The notes under the pieces were generated by a model. It saw only the letters and a list, made by a program, of their open reading frames with translations. It did not search any database and was not told the origin of the DNA. The translations under genes were made by a program, and so were the position numbers. From positions 220,379 to 284,378 of the forward strand of contig JASCNX010000007.1 of NCBI GenBank assembly GCA_029968055.1: a stretch of DNA of 64,000 bases, written 5' to 3'. The DNA is from Xenophilus aerolatus. Lineage in GTDB: Bacteria; Pseudomonadota; Gammaproteobacteria; Burkholderiales; Burkholderiaceae_C. Below, piece by piece: positions 36,967 through 45,609 of the stretch (position 1 is the stretch's first letter; every line of letters begins with the position of its first letter).

Positions 36967-37342
36967 GCCGTTGCTTACTGGCGTGACCGTTTGTAAGACC
37001 GATTGGCTAGCCAACGCATTTGTCAAGAGTCGAGGGGCCGTCCCGCTTGACTTATGCACAAAACCCGTGCTGCGGTGCGCAAAATCATCTGTGGTGGGCA
37101 CTTCGTTGCTACCAAAGCGATAGCGACTGTAAGTCTTTGAATTTAAAGGCTTTTGAGTTTTGCCCTTTTTGCGGGCAAATCAGTGGAAGCCTTGATTCGC
37201 GGGCCTTTCGCGCGCTTCGAAGGGCGATATCAACAAAGTTATCCACAGTATCTCTGGATGGCTTCCAAAGCGCTGTGAAATCAACGACTTAGGCCTTCTT
37301 GCTCCATCGCACATCAAGAATGTTTCCCAACCGTTGCCCGCC
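36967..37342. other. AT-rich hemE-priA intergenic island with DnaA-box motifs
   Basis: This 376-bp stretch has no supported gene. It is clearly richer in A and T than its surroundings. It contains a perfect DnaA box TTATCCACA (37239-37247) and a near match TTATGCACA (37052-37060) in the same orientation. A hairpin TTTGCCC/GGGCAAA (37159-37165 and 37173-37179) and a GCTACCAAAGCGATAGC motif (37108-37124) also occur. It probably holds the priA promoter and could bind DnaA. The boxes are too few and no DUE repeat set is clear, so it is not called an origin. Confidence 0.5.
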
Positions 37343-39469
37343 ATGACGGGCCTGTACTTCCGCGTCGACGTGGCGGTGCAGACGCCGGCCCACAGCCAGG
37401 TCGGCGATTTGCTCAGCTACGCCGCCCCCGAGGTGCTGCACCCCGGTACGCTGGTGCGGGTGCCGCTGGGCCGGCGCGAGGTGCTGGGCGTCGTGTGGGC
37501 CTGCGCGCCGGCGACCGGGGGTGCCGACGAGGACGGCGTGGTTCTCAAGCCGGTCGCGGCCGCGCTGGACGCGCTGGCCCCCCTGCCCGAGGCCTGGCGC
37601 GACCTGGTGGCCTTCGCGGCGCGCTATTACCAGCGCTCGCTCGGCGAGGTGGCGCTGGCCGCGCTGCCGCCGCAGTTGCGAGGGCTGGGCGTGGACCAGC
37701 TCGCACGGCGGCTGAAGCGCCAGGCGCGCGCGGCGACCAGTGCCGTGCCCACCCATCCGGGCGACGCCCCGCCGCCGCCCACGGCCGAGCAGCAGGCCGC
37801 GCTGGACGCGCTGGCGGCCGACCCCGGCCCCTTCCTGCTTTTCGGCAGCACCGGCAGCGGCAAGACCGAGGTCTACCTGCGCGCCGTCGAGGCGCGCCTG
37901 GCGAGCGACGCGCAGGCCCAGGCGCTGGTGATGGTGCCCGAGATCAACCTCACGCCGCAGCTGGAGGCCCGCTTCATCGCCCGCTTCGCGCCGCGTTTCG
38001 GCGCCGGCGCGGTGGTGTCGATGCACAGTGGCATGACGCCGCCACAGCGCCTGGCGAGCTGGCTGGCCGCGCACAGCGGGCACGCGCGCATCGTGCTGGG
38101 CACCCGCATGGCGGTGTTCGCCTCGCTCCCCCGGCTGGCGCTGGTGGTGGTCGACGAGGAGCACGACCCGAGCTACAAGCAGCAGGAAGGCGCGCGTTAC
38201 TCGGCGCGAGACCTGGCGGTGTGGCGCGCGCGGCGCGAAGGCGCGCAGGTGCTGCTCGGTTCGGCCACGCCGTCGCTGGAGAGCTGGCACCAGAGCCGGC
38301 CATCGGGGGCCGACGACCCGGGCGGCCGCTATCGGCGGCTGGCGATGCCCTCCCGCGTGGGCGAGGGGTCCCTGCCGAAGGTGCGGCTGGTCGACATGAA
38401 CCTGCAGCCGCCCAAGACGGTGCTGTCCTCGGGGCTGCTCGAGGCGCTGGGCCAGCGCGTGGCGCGCGGCGAGCAGAGCATGGTCTTCCTCAACCGCCGC
38501 GGCTATGCGCCGGTGCTGGCGTGCGGCGACTGCGACTGGAAGAGCGAATGCCCCCACTGCAGCGCCTACCGTGTTTTCCACAAGATCGACCGCACGCTGC
38601 GCTGCCACCACTGCGGCTTCACGGAACGCGTGCCGCGCGCCTGCCCGTCCTGCGGCAACCCCGACATCGCGCCGGTGGGCCGCGGCACCGAGCGGCTGGA
38701 AGAACAGCTCGCGCAACTGCTCGCCCCGGTGACGCGGCCCGACGGCGGCCCGGTGCGTATCGCGCGCATCGACGCCGACAGCACGCGCCACGAGGGCGCG
38801 CTGGAGCAGCAGCTGGCGCAGGTGCACGGCGGCGAGGTCGACGTGCTGGTGGGCACACAGATGATCGCCAAGGGACACGACTTCCGCCGCATCACGCTGG
38901 TGGCGGCGGTGAACCCCGATGGCGCCTTGTTCTCGAGCGACTTCCGCGCGCCGGAACGGCTGTTCAGCCTGCTCATGCAATCCGCCGGGCGCGCGGGCCG
39001 CGACGGCGCCTGGCTGCAGGCGCAGGGCAGCACCGCCGAGATGTGGATCCAGACCCACCACCCGCAGCACCCGCTGTTCGCGGCGCTGCGCCGGCACGAT
39101 TACGCCAGCTTCGCGCAGCAGCAGCTCGAGGAGCGGCGCATGGCCGCCATGCCCCCATTTGCCTTCCAGGCGCTGCTTCGAGCCGACGCGCGCACGCAGG
39201 AGGCGGCGCAGGCCTTCCTGCAGGCCGCAAGCGCTGTGGCCGATGCGCTGCCCGATGCCGCCGCGGTCACGCGCTATCCGCCGGTGCCGCTGGCGATCCA
39301 GCGCGTGGCGAACGTCGAGCGGGCGCAGATGCTGATCGAGAGCGGCTCGCGTGCGGCCCTGCAGCGCCTGTTGGCGGCCTGGCAGCCGCTCCTTCACGGG
39401 CTGCGGCGAACGCCCGAGGGGAAGGGCGTGATCCGCTGGCTGGTGGACGTGGATCCGCAGGCGATCTGA
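37343..39469 (+). CDS. priA: Primosomal protein N' (replication restart helicase PriA)
   Basis: The 708-residue protein restarts stalled forks by loading the replisome. An N-terminal DNA-binding domain (1-105) precedes the helicase core with Walker A GSTGSGKTEVYLRAV, the DEEH box LVVVDEEHDPSYKQQ and LLGSATPSLESWH. Eight cysteines form the two zinc sites in the stretch CGDCDWKSECPHCSAY to CHHCGF and CPSCGN. Motif VI is QSAGRAGRDG. ATG 37343 is chosen; a TTG three codons earlier is the only upstream option. The preceding AT-rich region has a perfect DnaA box, which would be fitting for a replication gene. Confidence 0.96.
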   Translation: MTGLYFRVDVAVQTPAHSQVGDLLSYAAPEVLHPGTLVRVPLGRREVLGVVWACAPATGGADEDGVVLKPVAAALDALAPLPEAWRDLVAFAARYYQRSLGEVALAALPPQLRGLGVDQLARRLKRQARAATSAVPTHPGDAPPPPTAEQQAALDALAADPGPFLLFGSTGSGKTEVYLRAVEARLASDAQAQALVMVPEINLTPQLEARFIARFAPRFGAGAVVSMHSGMTPPQRLASWLAAHSGHARIVLGTRMAVFASLPRLALVVVDEEHDPSYKQQEGARYSARDLAVWRARREGAQVLLGSATPSLESWHQSRPSGADDPGGRYRRLAMPSRVGEGSLPKVRLVDMNLQPPKTVLSSGLLEALGQRVARGEQSMVFLNRRGYAPVLACGDCDWKSECPHCSAYRVFHKIDRTLRCHHCGFTERVPRACPSCGNPDIAPVGRGTERLEEQLAQLLAPVTRPDGGPVRIARIDADSTRHEGALEQQLAQVHGGEVDVLVGTQMIAKGHDFRRITLVAAVNPDGALFSSDFRAPERLFSLLMQSAGRAGRDGAWLQAQGSTAEMWIQTHHPQHPLFAALRRHDYASFAQQQLEERRMAAMPPFAFQALLRADARTQEAAQAFLQAASAVADALPDAAAVTRYPPVPLAIQRVANVERAQMLIESGSRAALQRLLAAWQPLLHGLRRTPEGKGVIRWLVDVDPQAI

Positions 39470-39504
39470 GCCCGCCGCCTCGAGGGGCCAGGAATCGGCC
39501 GGGG

Positions 39505-39723
39505 TCAGCCCAGCGCGATGGGCTGCTTGGCCATCTGCACGTACTGCAGGGAGCCACGGCGGCGCCGCGCGGCGCGGCGCGCCCGCCAGGCCGCCCACAC
39601 CGCGACCGCGGCCAGTGCGGCCAGCACCGCCGTGCCCGTCAGACCACCGGCGCCAGTGCGCCACAGCAGTGCGCCCGTCACCAGCACGGCGCACCAGAGA
39701 ACGAGATGGATCAATGCAGCCAT
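39505..39723 (-). CDS. Small two-helix membrane protein
   Basis: I do not recognise this 72-residue protein. It has two membrane helices (LIHLVLWCAVLVTGALLW and TAVLAALAAVAVWAAW), a short Gly-rich turn, and then an Arg cluster RARRAARRRRG before the C-terminus, so the C-terminal end probably faces the cytoplasm. A strong GGAGG site lies five bases before the ATG, which supports translation and decides the start over a longer frame. It is convergent with priA. Confidence 0.55.
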   Translation of the reverse strand: MAALIHLVLWCAVLVTGALLWRTGAGGLTGTAVLAALAAVAVWAAWRARRAARRRRGSLQYVQMAKQPIALG

Positions 39724-39873
39724 CGGAGCCTCCAGACCAGACCCGCCGCCGGTCCCTTCGACAGGGGACGGCGACGCACGAAGTAACACTATCACTCTAT
39801 TGCGGTCAGTGACCGGTAGGAAATACGCTCAACAATGATCTGCGCCCCCCTGGGCGACAGCTGGAGGTCGGCC

Positions 39874-40497
39874 GTGGTCAAGACGATGGTGGTGTGGGGA
39901 CTGTGCGTTGCGGGCATCGCCGCGATGCCCGCGCAGGCGGCCGAACTGGAGGCCGACGGCGCGCGGCTGCACGTCACGGGCACCCTCGACGGCGAGAGCG
40001 CCGCCGCCTTCGCCGAGCAACTGGCCGGCGGGCAGGTGCGGACCGTCGTCTTCGAGGATTCGACCGGCGGCTCCTTCGAGGTGGCCGAGGGCTATGCCCA
40101 GGCCATTCGCCGCGCCAGCGCCAGCACCGAGGTGCGCGGCATGTGCCACGACGCCTGCGCGTACGCCTTCCTGGCGGGCCGGGAGCACCGCTTCGGCCGC
40201 GGACTGCACGTCAACAGCCTGCTGGTGCCGCTGCGCACCCGCACCACCGCGGCGGACATCGAAAAAACGCTGGTCGAGTTCCGCACACCGCCCGCCGTGC
40301 CGGCCGCCGGCAGCGCGCCGGCGCCCACCCGCGAGCCCTGGCTGCCCGCGCAGGGCCTGCTCTTCACCGCCACGCCCACGCTCTTCGGTCGCATCTACAA
40401 CAGCTACTGGTGCGACGGCACGCAGGGGCGCGATCCGTCGAAGTGCGCGCTGCTCAGCGATGCCGACCCGTACAAGCTCGGCGTGCTGACGCCCTGA
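39874..40497 (+). CDS. Exported ClpP/crotonase-fold-like protein
   Basis: The 207-residue protein is read from GTG 39874, which has GGAGG six bases upstream and gives a clean signal peptide (VVKTMVVWGLCVAGIAAMPAQA). ATG 39835 would add 13 residues. The mature part has VVFEDSTGGSFEVAEGYAQAI and RGMCHDACAYAFLAGREHRFG, the layout of periplasmic ClpP-like proteins in which N.GG and C..AC...FLAG are conserved. The usual catalytic Ser between Cys-x and Ala-Cys is Asp here (CHDAC), so protease activity is doubtful. The C-terminal half is Pro/Ala rich with a possible Cys pair (YWCDGT, SKCALL). It is convergent with an AEC transporter. Confidence 0.6.
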   Translation: MVKTMVVWGLCVAGIAAMPAQAAELEADGARLHVTGTLDGESAAAFAEQLAGGQVRTVVFEDSTGGSFEVAEGYAQAIRRASASTEVRGMCHDACAYAFLAGREHRFGRGLHVNSLLVPLRTRTTAADIEKTLVEFRTPPAVPAAGSAPAPTREPWLPAQGLLFTATPTLFGRIYNSYWCDGTQGRDPSKCALLSDADPYKLGVLTP

Positions 40498-40519
40498 GCG
40501 ACCGGACGCGACCGGCCGT

Positions 40520-41506
40520 TCAGCGCACCCAGCCCACCGCCAGCGGGAAGCTGAAGAAGGCACCCACCGTGGTCCACAGGATGATGCGCGCGATGCGCCC
40601 GTTGTCGGCACCGTAGCGCTCGGCCAGCATCGAAACGTTGCTCGCGCTCGAGAGCGCGGCCACCAGCACCAGCGCCGCCACGGCGGGGCCCGACAGCGGC
40701 AGGCCCGCCGCCCGCACGGCCCCGCACAGGCCCGCCACCAGCAGCGGGTGCACGACCAGCTTGACGGCCACCACCGGCAGCACGTCGCGCAGCACGGCGC
40801 GGCGCCGGGGCCGCGCGCCGCCGCCGCGTGCGAGCAGCGCCGAGCGTGCCAGCACCGCGCCGATGGTGAAGAGCGCCGCCGGCGAGGCGGCTTCGGCCAG
40901 CATGGCCACTGTCCGGTCGATCGGGCCGGGCAGCTGCCATTGCAGCGCCGAAGCCAGCGCGCCCAGCAGGATCGACCACGGCATCGGGTTGCGCAGGATG
41001 CCCGCCAGCGCCTTGCGCACGGCCTGTGCGGCAGCGCGCTCGCCGGCCGCGCCCGTCCCGGCATCCAGGCGCGACAGGGCGATGCACAGCGAGGAGGTGA
41101 CCACCATGTCGAAGGCGATGGTGATGATCACCGGGCCCGCGGCCGAAGCGCCTAGGATGGCCGCGAGCAGCGGCACGCCCATGAAACCCGTGTTCGGGAA
41201 GGCAGCGACCAGCGCGCCGAAGGCCGCGTCGTTCCAGCCCAGCCCGCCGCGTCGCGCCAGCCACACCGCCAGGCCGACGACGACGAAGGCCGCCACGCCC
41301 CACACCAGCGCCACGCTGCCGTCGAGCAATTGCGCGATCGGCGTGTTGGCACCGAAGCGGTACAGCATGCACGGCAGCGCGAAGTACAGGACGAAGCTGT
41401 TGAGCCCGGGGATCGCCTCCAGCGGCAGGATGCGCGCACGCGCCGCGCCATAGCCGGCCGCGATCAGCGCGAAGAACGGAAAGGTGACGAGGAAGATGGC
41501 GAGCAC
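40520..41506 (-). CDS. AEC-family (auxin efflux carrier-like) transporter
   Basis: The 328-residue membrane protein has about ten helices in two halves. The first reads FPFFALIAAGYGAARARILPL, then NSFVLYFALPCMLYRFGANTP and AFPNTGFMGVPLLAAILG; the second has ASPAALFTIGAVLARSALL and KLVVHPLLVAGL, with SSASNVSMLAERYG near the end. These are standard AEC marks. Substrates of bacterial members include malate and other organic acids. I used GTG 41506, which starts just before the first helix; there is no clear ribosome site, and ATG near 41568 would add about 20 polar residues. Confidence 0.85.
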   Translation of the reverse strand: MLAIFLVTFPFFALIAAGYGAARARILPLEAIPGLNSFVLYFALPCMLYRFGANTPIAQLLDGSVALVWGVAAFVVVGLAVWLARRGGLGWNDAAFGALVAAFPNTGFMGVPLLAAILGASAAGPVIITIAFDMVVTSSLCIALSRLDAGTGAAGERAAAQAVRKALAGILRNPMPWSILLGALASALQWQLPGPIDRTVAMLAEAASPAALFTIGAVLARSALLARGGGARPRRRAVLRDVLPVVAVKLVVHPLLVAGLCGAVRAAGLPLSGPAVAALVLVAALSSASNVSMLAERYGADNGRIARIILWTTVGAFFSFPLAVGWVR

Positions 41507-41662
41507 GGCGACGCGCGATTGTGCCCGCTGGCACCGCGCGCCGCCGGCACCGTACGCCCCAACCCGCATCGCGGAAAGCGCCTTCCGTATGATTCGGCGC
41601 TTCGCTCTCGCGGCCCGTACGCCACCCGGCGCCTCGCGCCGCCTGCCATCGCTCCTGCCTCC

Positions 41663-43747
41663 ATGTCCGGTCTCAACCTCGCCCAGCAGGACGCCGTCAA
41701 CTACCTGCACGGCCCCTGCCTCGTGCTCGCGGGGGCGGGTTCGGGCAAGACGCGCGTCATCACGCACAAGATCGCGCGGCTGATCCAGACCGGGCTCGAG
41801 CCCAAACGCATTGCGGCCATCACCTTCACGAACAAGGCCGCGGCCGAGATGCGCGAGCGGGCCAAGGGCCTGATCGGCCGCGACGCCAGGCACGTGATCG
41901 TCTGCACCTTCCATGCGCTGGGCGTGCGCATGATGCGCGAGGACGGCGGCGTGCTGGGCCTCAAGCCGCAGTTCAGCATCCTCGATGCCGACGACGTGAC
42001 CAAGATCCTCAAGGACGCCGGCGGCACCACCGATGCGGCCACCGCCCGCACCTGGCAGTGGACCATCAGCAAATGGAAGAACATGGGCCTGAATGCCGCC
42101 GAGGCCGAGGCGCAGGCGCAGGACGACAACGAGCGCGTCACCGCGCGCATCATGGCCCGCTACGAGGAGCGCCTGGTGGCCTACCAGAGCGTGGACTTCG
42201 ACGACCTGATCGGCATGCCGCTGGCCTTGCTGCAGAAGCACCCCGCGGTGCGCGAGAAGTGGCAGAAGCAGCTGGGCCACATCCTGGTGGACGAGTACCA
42301 GGACACCAACGCCACGCAGTACGAGGTGCTCAAGGCGCTGGCCGGCACGCGCGGCAGCTTCACCGCGGTGGGCGACGACGACCAGTCCATCTACGGCTGG
42401 CGCGGCGCGACGCTGGACAACCTCAAGAAGCTGCCGATCGACTACCCGCAGTTGAAGGTCATCAAGCTGGAGCAGAACTACCGCTCCACCAGCGCCATCC
42501 TGCGCGCGGCCAACAATGTGATCGGGCCGAATCCCAAGCTCTTTCCCAAGACGCTGTTCAGCGAACTCGGCGAGGGCGAGCCGGTGCGCGTGGTCGACTG
42601 CGACAACGAGCAGCACGAAGCGGAACGCGCCGTCGCGCGCATCCTCGGCCTGCGCGAGACCTCGCAGCACAAGGAGTGGCGCGACTTCGCCATCCTCTAC
42701 CGCGCCAACCACCAGGCGCGCGTGTTCGAGCAGGCGCTGCGTCGGGCGCAGATTCCGTACAAGGTGTCGGGCGGCCAGAGCTTCTTCGACCGCGCCGAGA
42801 TCAAGGACCTGTGCGGCTGGTTTCGCCTGTGGGTCAACAACGACGACGACCCGGCCTTCCTGCGCGCCGTGACCACGCCCAAGCGCGGCATCGGCCACAC
42901 CACGCTGCAGCAGCTGGGCGTGTTCGCCACGCAGTACAAGCAGAGCCTGTTCGAGGCGCTGTTCTCGAACTCGCTGCCCAGCGCCGTCGGCAAGCGCGGC
43001 ATCGAGGGGCTGCACGAGTTCGGCCGCTACATCAACGACCTGGAGTACCGCGCACGCCACACCAAGGGCGCCGAGGACGCACGCGCCTTCCTCGACGCCT
43101 GGCTCAAGGAGATCGGCTACGAGCAGCACCTCTACGACGGCGAGGACAGCGAGCAGGCCGCGGCCGCACGCTGGACCAATGTGATGGAGTTCTGCGACTG
43201 GATGGCGCAGCGCTGCGGCGGCAAGCTCGCCGATGCGAGCGGCGCCGACGCGGTGGGCGACGAGCCCAAGAGCCTGCTGGAAGTGGCACAGACGATCTCG
43301 CTGCTCTCGACCATCAGCGAACGCGAGCAGGACCAGAACGTACTCACCCTGTCGACGCTGCACGCGTCCAAGGGCCTGGAGTGGCCGCATGTGCTGCTGA
43401 TCGGCGTGAACGAGGGCCTGCTGCCCTTCAAGCTCGACGACGACGAAGGCCGGCAGGAGAAGGTCAACGAGAGCGTGGTCGAACGGCTGCAGGAGGAGCG
43501 CCGCCTCATGTACGTGGGCATCACCCGCGCGCAGCGCAGCCTGGCCGTGAGCTGGACCAAGCGACGCAAGAAGGGCCGCGAGATGGTGCAGGCCCTGCCC
43601 AGCCGCTTCATCGCCGAAATGGCGCTGGACAAGACCACCGCCCGCGAGGACCCGCGCGCGAAGCTCAAGGCCCTGCGCGAGGAATTCGCCCGAAAGGCGC
43701 AGGCCAGCGCCGCTGCTGCGGCCGCCGCAGCCACCGGCATGCCATGA
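41663..43747 (+). CDS. rep: ATP-dependent DNA helicase Rep (UvrD/Rep/PcrA type)
   Basis: The 694-residue superfamily 1 helicase unwinds DNA 3 prime to 5 prime and helps forks pass obstacles. Visible motifs are Q-motif LNLAQQDAV, Walker A AGAGSGKTRV, Ia TFTNKAAAEM, II VDEYQDTN, III GDDDQSIYGWRGA, IV LEQNYRST, V TLSTLHASKGLEW and VI YVGITRAQ. The length and absence of a C-terminal UvrB/PcrA-type tail fit Rep rather than UvrD. It overlaps the following lipoprotein gene by four bases (ATGA). The C-terminus ends in an Ala-rich run. Confidence 0.93.
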   Translation: MSGLNLAQQDAVNYLHGPCLVLAGAGSGKTRVITHKIARLIQTGLEPKRIAAITFTNKAAAEMRERAKGLIGRDARHVIVCTFHALGVRMMREDGGVLGLKPQFSILDADDVTKILKDAGGTTDAATARTWQWTISKWKNMGLNAAEAEAQAQDDNERVTARIMARYEERLVAYQSVDFDDLIGMPLALLQKHPAVREKWQKQLGHILVDEYQDTNATQYEVLKALAGTRGSFTAVGDDDQSIYGWRGATLDNLKKLPIDYPQLKVIKLEQNYRSTSAILRAANNVIGPNPKLFPKTLFSELGEGEPVRVVDCDNEQHEAERAVARILGLRETSQHKEWRDFAILYRANHQARVFEQALRRAQIPYKVSGGQSFFDRAEIKDLCGWFRLWVNNDDDPAFLRAVTTPKRGIGHTTLQQLGVFATQYKQSLFEALFSNSLPSAVGKRGIEGLHEFGRYINDLEYRARHTKGAEDARAFLDAWLKEIGYEQHLYDGEDSEQAAAARWTNVMEFCDWMAQRCGGKLADASGADAVGDEPKSLLEVAQTISLLSTISEREQDQNVLTLSTLHASKGLEWPHVLLIGVNEGLLPFKLDDDEGRQEKVNESVVERLQEERRLMYVGITRAQRSLAVSWTKRRKKGREMVQALPSRFIAEMALDKTTAREDPRAKLKALREEFARKAQASAAAAAAAATGMP

Positions 43748-44208
43748 AGACACTGTTCGCGACATTTTTGATGGCTGCATGCGCAGGTTGCGCAGGCGTT
43801 GCGGGCCAGAATGGCACCCGTCCCGATGGAGCCGCTGCGCCTACGCGCAAGAGCGCCGGGTGCGCACGCGACACCTCCGCTTCGGCGACGGACACTCTGT
43901 ATGGCCGTTGGCGCGTCCGCATCGACGGACAACCCGAGGCCACGGCGGAACTGGGCCCGCATCCCGAGTACGCGGGCGTGCGCGGTCGACTGGCCCGCCC
44001 CGCCGGCATGGCCCAGCTCGCGGGCGACATCGACGACGAGGGCACGCTCGCCCTCGACGAATCGGAGGACGGCCGCACCATCAGCGCCACCTGGACGCTG
44101 GCGGTGCAGCCCGACTCCTGCGGCAAGGAGTTCAAAGGCACATGGCAACACGCAGGCGACGAGGCCCAACGGCCCGTCGTGATGACCCGAATTTCACCGG
44201 CGCCCTGA
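43744..44208 (+). CDS. Small lipoprotein-like protein
   Basis: I do not recognise this 154-residue protein. It starts MKTLFATFLMAACAGCAGVA, a short lipoprotein-type signal with two candidate lipid-attachment cysteines (13 and 16). The mature part contains YGRWRVRIDGQPEATAELGP and GTWQHAGDEAQRPVVMTR, a compact beta-rich pattern with a likely disulfide pair of CARD and DSCG. It overlaps the rep stop by four bases and its own stop shares one base with the pldA start, so all three are co-translated. Confidence 0.7.
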   Translation: MKTLFATFLMAACAGCAGVAGQNGTRPDGAAAPTRKSAGCARDTSASATDTLYGRWRVRIDGQPEATAELGPHPEYAGVRGRLARPAGMAQLAGDIDDEGTLALDESEDGRTISATWTLAVQPDSCGKEFKGTWQHAGDEAQRPVVMTRISPAP

Positions 44209-45398
44209 TGAAGCGGCGCCTTTTCCATTTCCAGCCCTGGACACTGGCCGCTGCAGCGGCACTGTGCGCCGCCGGCGCGCAGGCGCAGACCGCGCCCTCG
44301 GGCGAGCCGGCCAGCCCGCTGGTCGACGCGCAGCTCACCTGGCAACAGTGCGCGCGGCTGGGCACCGACAAGGACGCGCGCCTGGCCTGCTTCGACCGCT
44401 GGGCGCAGCAGCAGACGCTGCCTGCCGCTGCCGTCCCCGCGGCCCCCGCGGCCCTGGCCAGTGCACAGCCGCAAGGCGCGCCCGCCGCGAGCCAGCCGGT
44501 CGATGCCAGCGTGCCCGCGACGCGGGTCGTGACGGTCGACGACGAGGGCTGCCGCAACCGCCAGTACTCCACGCTCTCGCGCTTCTGGGAACTGGAGAAC
44601 GGCACCGACTGCGGCACCTTCACGTTCCGTGGCTACCGGCCGCTGAACCTGTCGGTGTCGGCCGCCACGGACAAGCCCCAGACGCCGACCTCGCCCTCTC
44701 CCGGCCACACCGCCGAGCCGGTGAACTACCAGGCCAACGAGATGCGCATCGGCCTGTCGGTGCGGACCAAGCTGGCGCAGGGGATGCTGACGCAGGGCGA
44801 TCCGGTGAAGAAGGATTCGCTGTGGTTCGCGTATTCGCAGCAGTCGACCTGGCAGCTCTTCAACGGCGACATCTCGCGGCCCTTCCGCACCACCGACCAC
44901 GAGCCGGAGCTGATGTACGTCTATCCCACCGACGTGAAGCTGCCGGGCGGCTGGCGCTGGCGTTACGCGGGTCTGGGCATCGTGCACCAGTCGAACGGGC
45001 AGAGCCTGCCGCTGTCGCGCAGCTGGAACCGCGTCTACCTGATGGGCGGCATGGAGCTGGACAACCAGTTCGCCATCACCGCCAAGATCTGGAAGCGCAT
45101 CCAAGAAAGCGCGGCCAACGACGACAACCCCGACATCACCGACTACCTGGGCCACAGCGAAATCACCGGCAGCTGGTTCGTGAACAAGGACAACACGCTG
45201 GCCGCCACCGTACGCGGCGCCATCGGCGGCACCGGCCGCGGCTCGGTCAAGCTGGAATGGATGCGCGCCATCGGCGACCCGGCCAAGAGCAACCTGCGCT
45301 TTCACACGCAGCTCTTTCACGGCTACGGCGATACGCTCGTCGACTACAACCGCAAGCGCACGGTGCTCAGTGTGGGGGTGAGCCTGGTGGACTTCTAG
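44208..45398 (+). CDS. pldA: Outer-membrane phospholipase A1 (OMPLA)
   Basis: The 396-residue protein has a signal peptide ending AGAQAQ, a proline/alanine-rich linker (about 70-105) and a 12-strand barrel domain. The catalytic triad is recognised as H260, S262 and N274 in GIVHQSNGQSLPLSRSWNRVY. OMPLA hydrolyses lipids that appear in the outer leaflet when the outer membrane is disturbed. The N-terminal extension before the barrel (about 30-110) is longer than in E. coli and has two Cys (QQCAR, LACFDRW). The protein ends LVDF, an aromatic outer-membrane terminus. The start is coupled to the small lipoprotein gene. Confidence 0.94.
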   Translation: MKRRLFHFQPWTLAAAAALCAAGAQAQTAPSGEPASPLVDAQLTWQQCARLGTDKDARLACFDRWAQQQTLPAAAVPAAPAALASAQPQGAPAASQPVDASVPATRVVTVDDEGCRNRQYSTLSRFWELENGTDCGTFTFRGYRPLNLSVSAATDKPQTPTSPSPGHTAEPVNYQANEMRIGLSVRTKLAQGMLTQGDPVKKDSLWFAYSQQSTWQLFNGDISRPFRTTDHEPELMYVYPTDVKLPGGWRWRYAGLGIVHQSNGQSLPLSRSWNRVYLMGGMELDNQFAITAKIWKRIQESAANDDNPDITDYLGHSEITGSWFVNKDNTLAATVRGAIGGTGRGSVKLEWMRAIGDPAKSNLRFHTQLFHGYGDTLVDYNRKRTVLSVGVSLVDF

Positions 45399-45458
45399 GG
45401 GCGACGATGCACACGCGGGTCATCGGCCCGCGTCCCTCGCCTGACAGCGCAAAGAGAA

Positions 45459-45492
45459 AAGGCCCTTGATCCGGTGACGAATCAAGGGCCTT
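45459..45492 (-). terminator. Rho-independent terminator of the tRNA-Phe gene
   Basis: AAGGCCCTTGAT (45459-45470) and ATCAAGGGCCTT (45481-45492) form a perfect 12-base stem around a ten-base loop. Read on the minus strand, it starts seven bases after the tRNA 3 prime end and is followed by TTCTCTTT. It also lies about 60 bases after the convergent pldA stop and may serve both genes, but only the minus side has a T-rich tail. Confidence 0.85.
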
Positions 45493-45498
45493 GCTGTT

Positions 45499-45574
45499 TG
45501 GTGGCCTGGGGCGGAATCGAACCACCGACACGCGGATTTTCAATCCGCTGCTCTACCAACTGAGCTACCGGGCC
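45499..45574 (-). tRNA. tRNA-Phe (anticodon GAA)
   Basis: The 76-base gene folds as a standard cloverleaf beginning GGCCCGGTAGCTCAG and ending GGCCACCA with the CCA encoded. The anticodon loop is TTGAAAATC giving GAA. The T arm GGTTCGATTCC is canonical. It lies 35 bases upstream of the stop of the NtrX-like gene on the same strand, and ends at the hairpin with a T-rich tail. Confidence 0.98.
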
Positions 45575-45609
45575 ATCTCGCTTCCGGGTGGAACCGAGGG
45601 AGCCTCAGA

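Noticed and set aside
36967..37342. Chromosome origin
   Set aside because: Only one perfect and one near-perfect DnaA box, no dnaA, dnaN, parAB or gidA nearby and no clear DUE repeats. Kept as a DnaA-binding candidate only.
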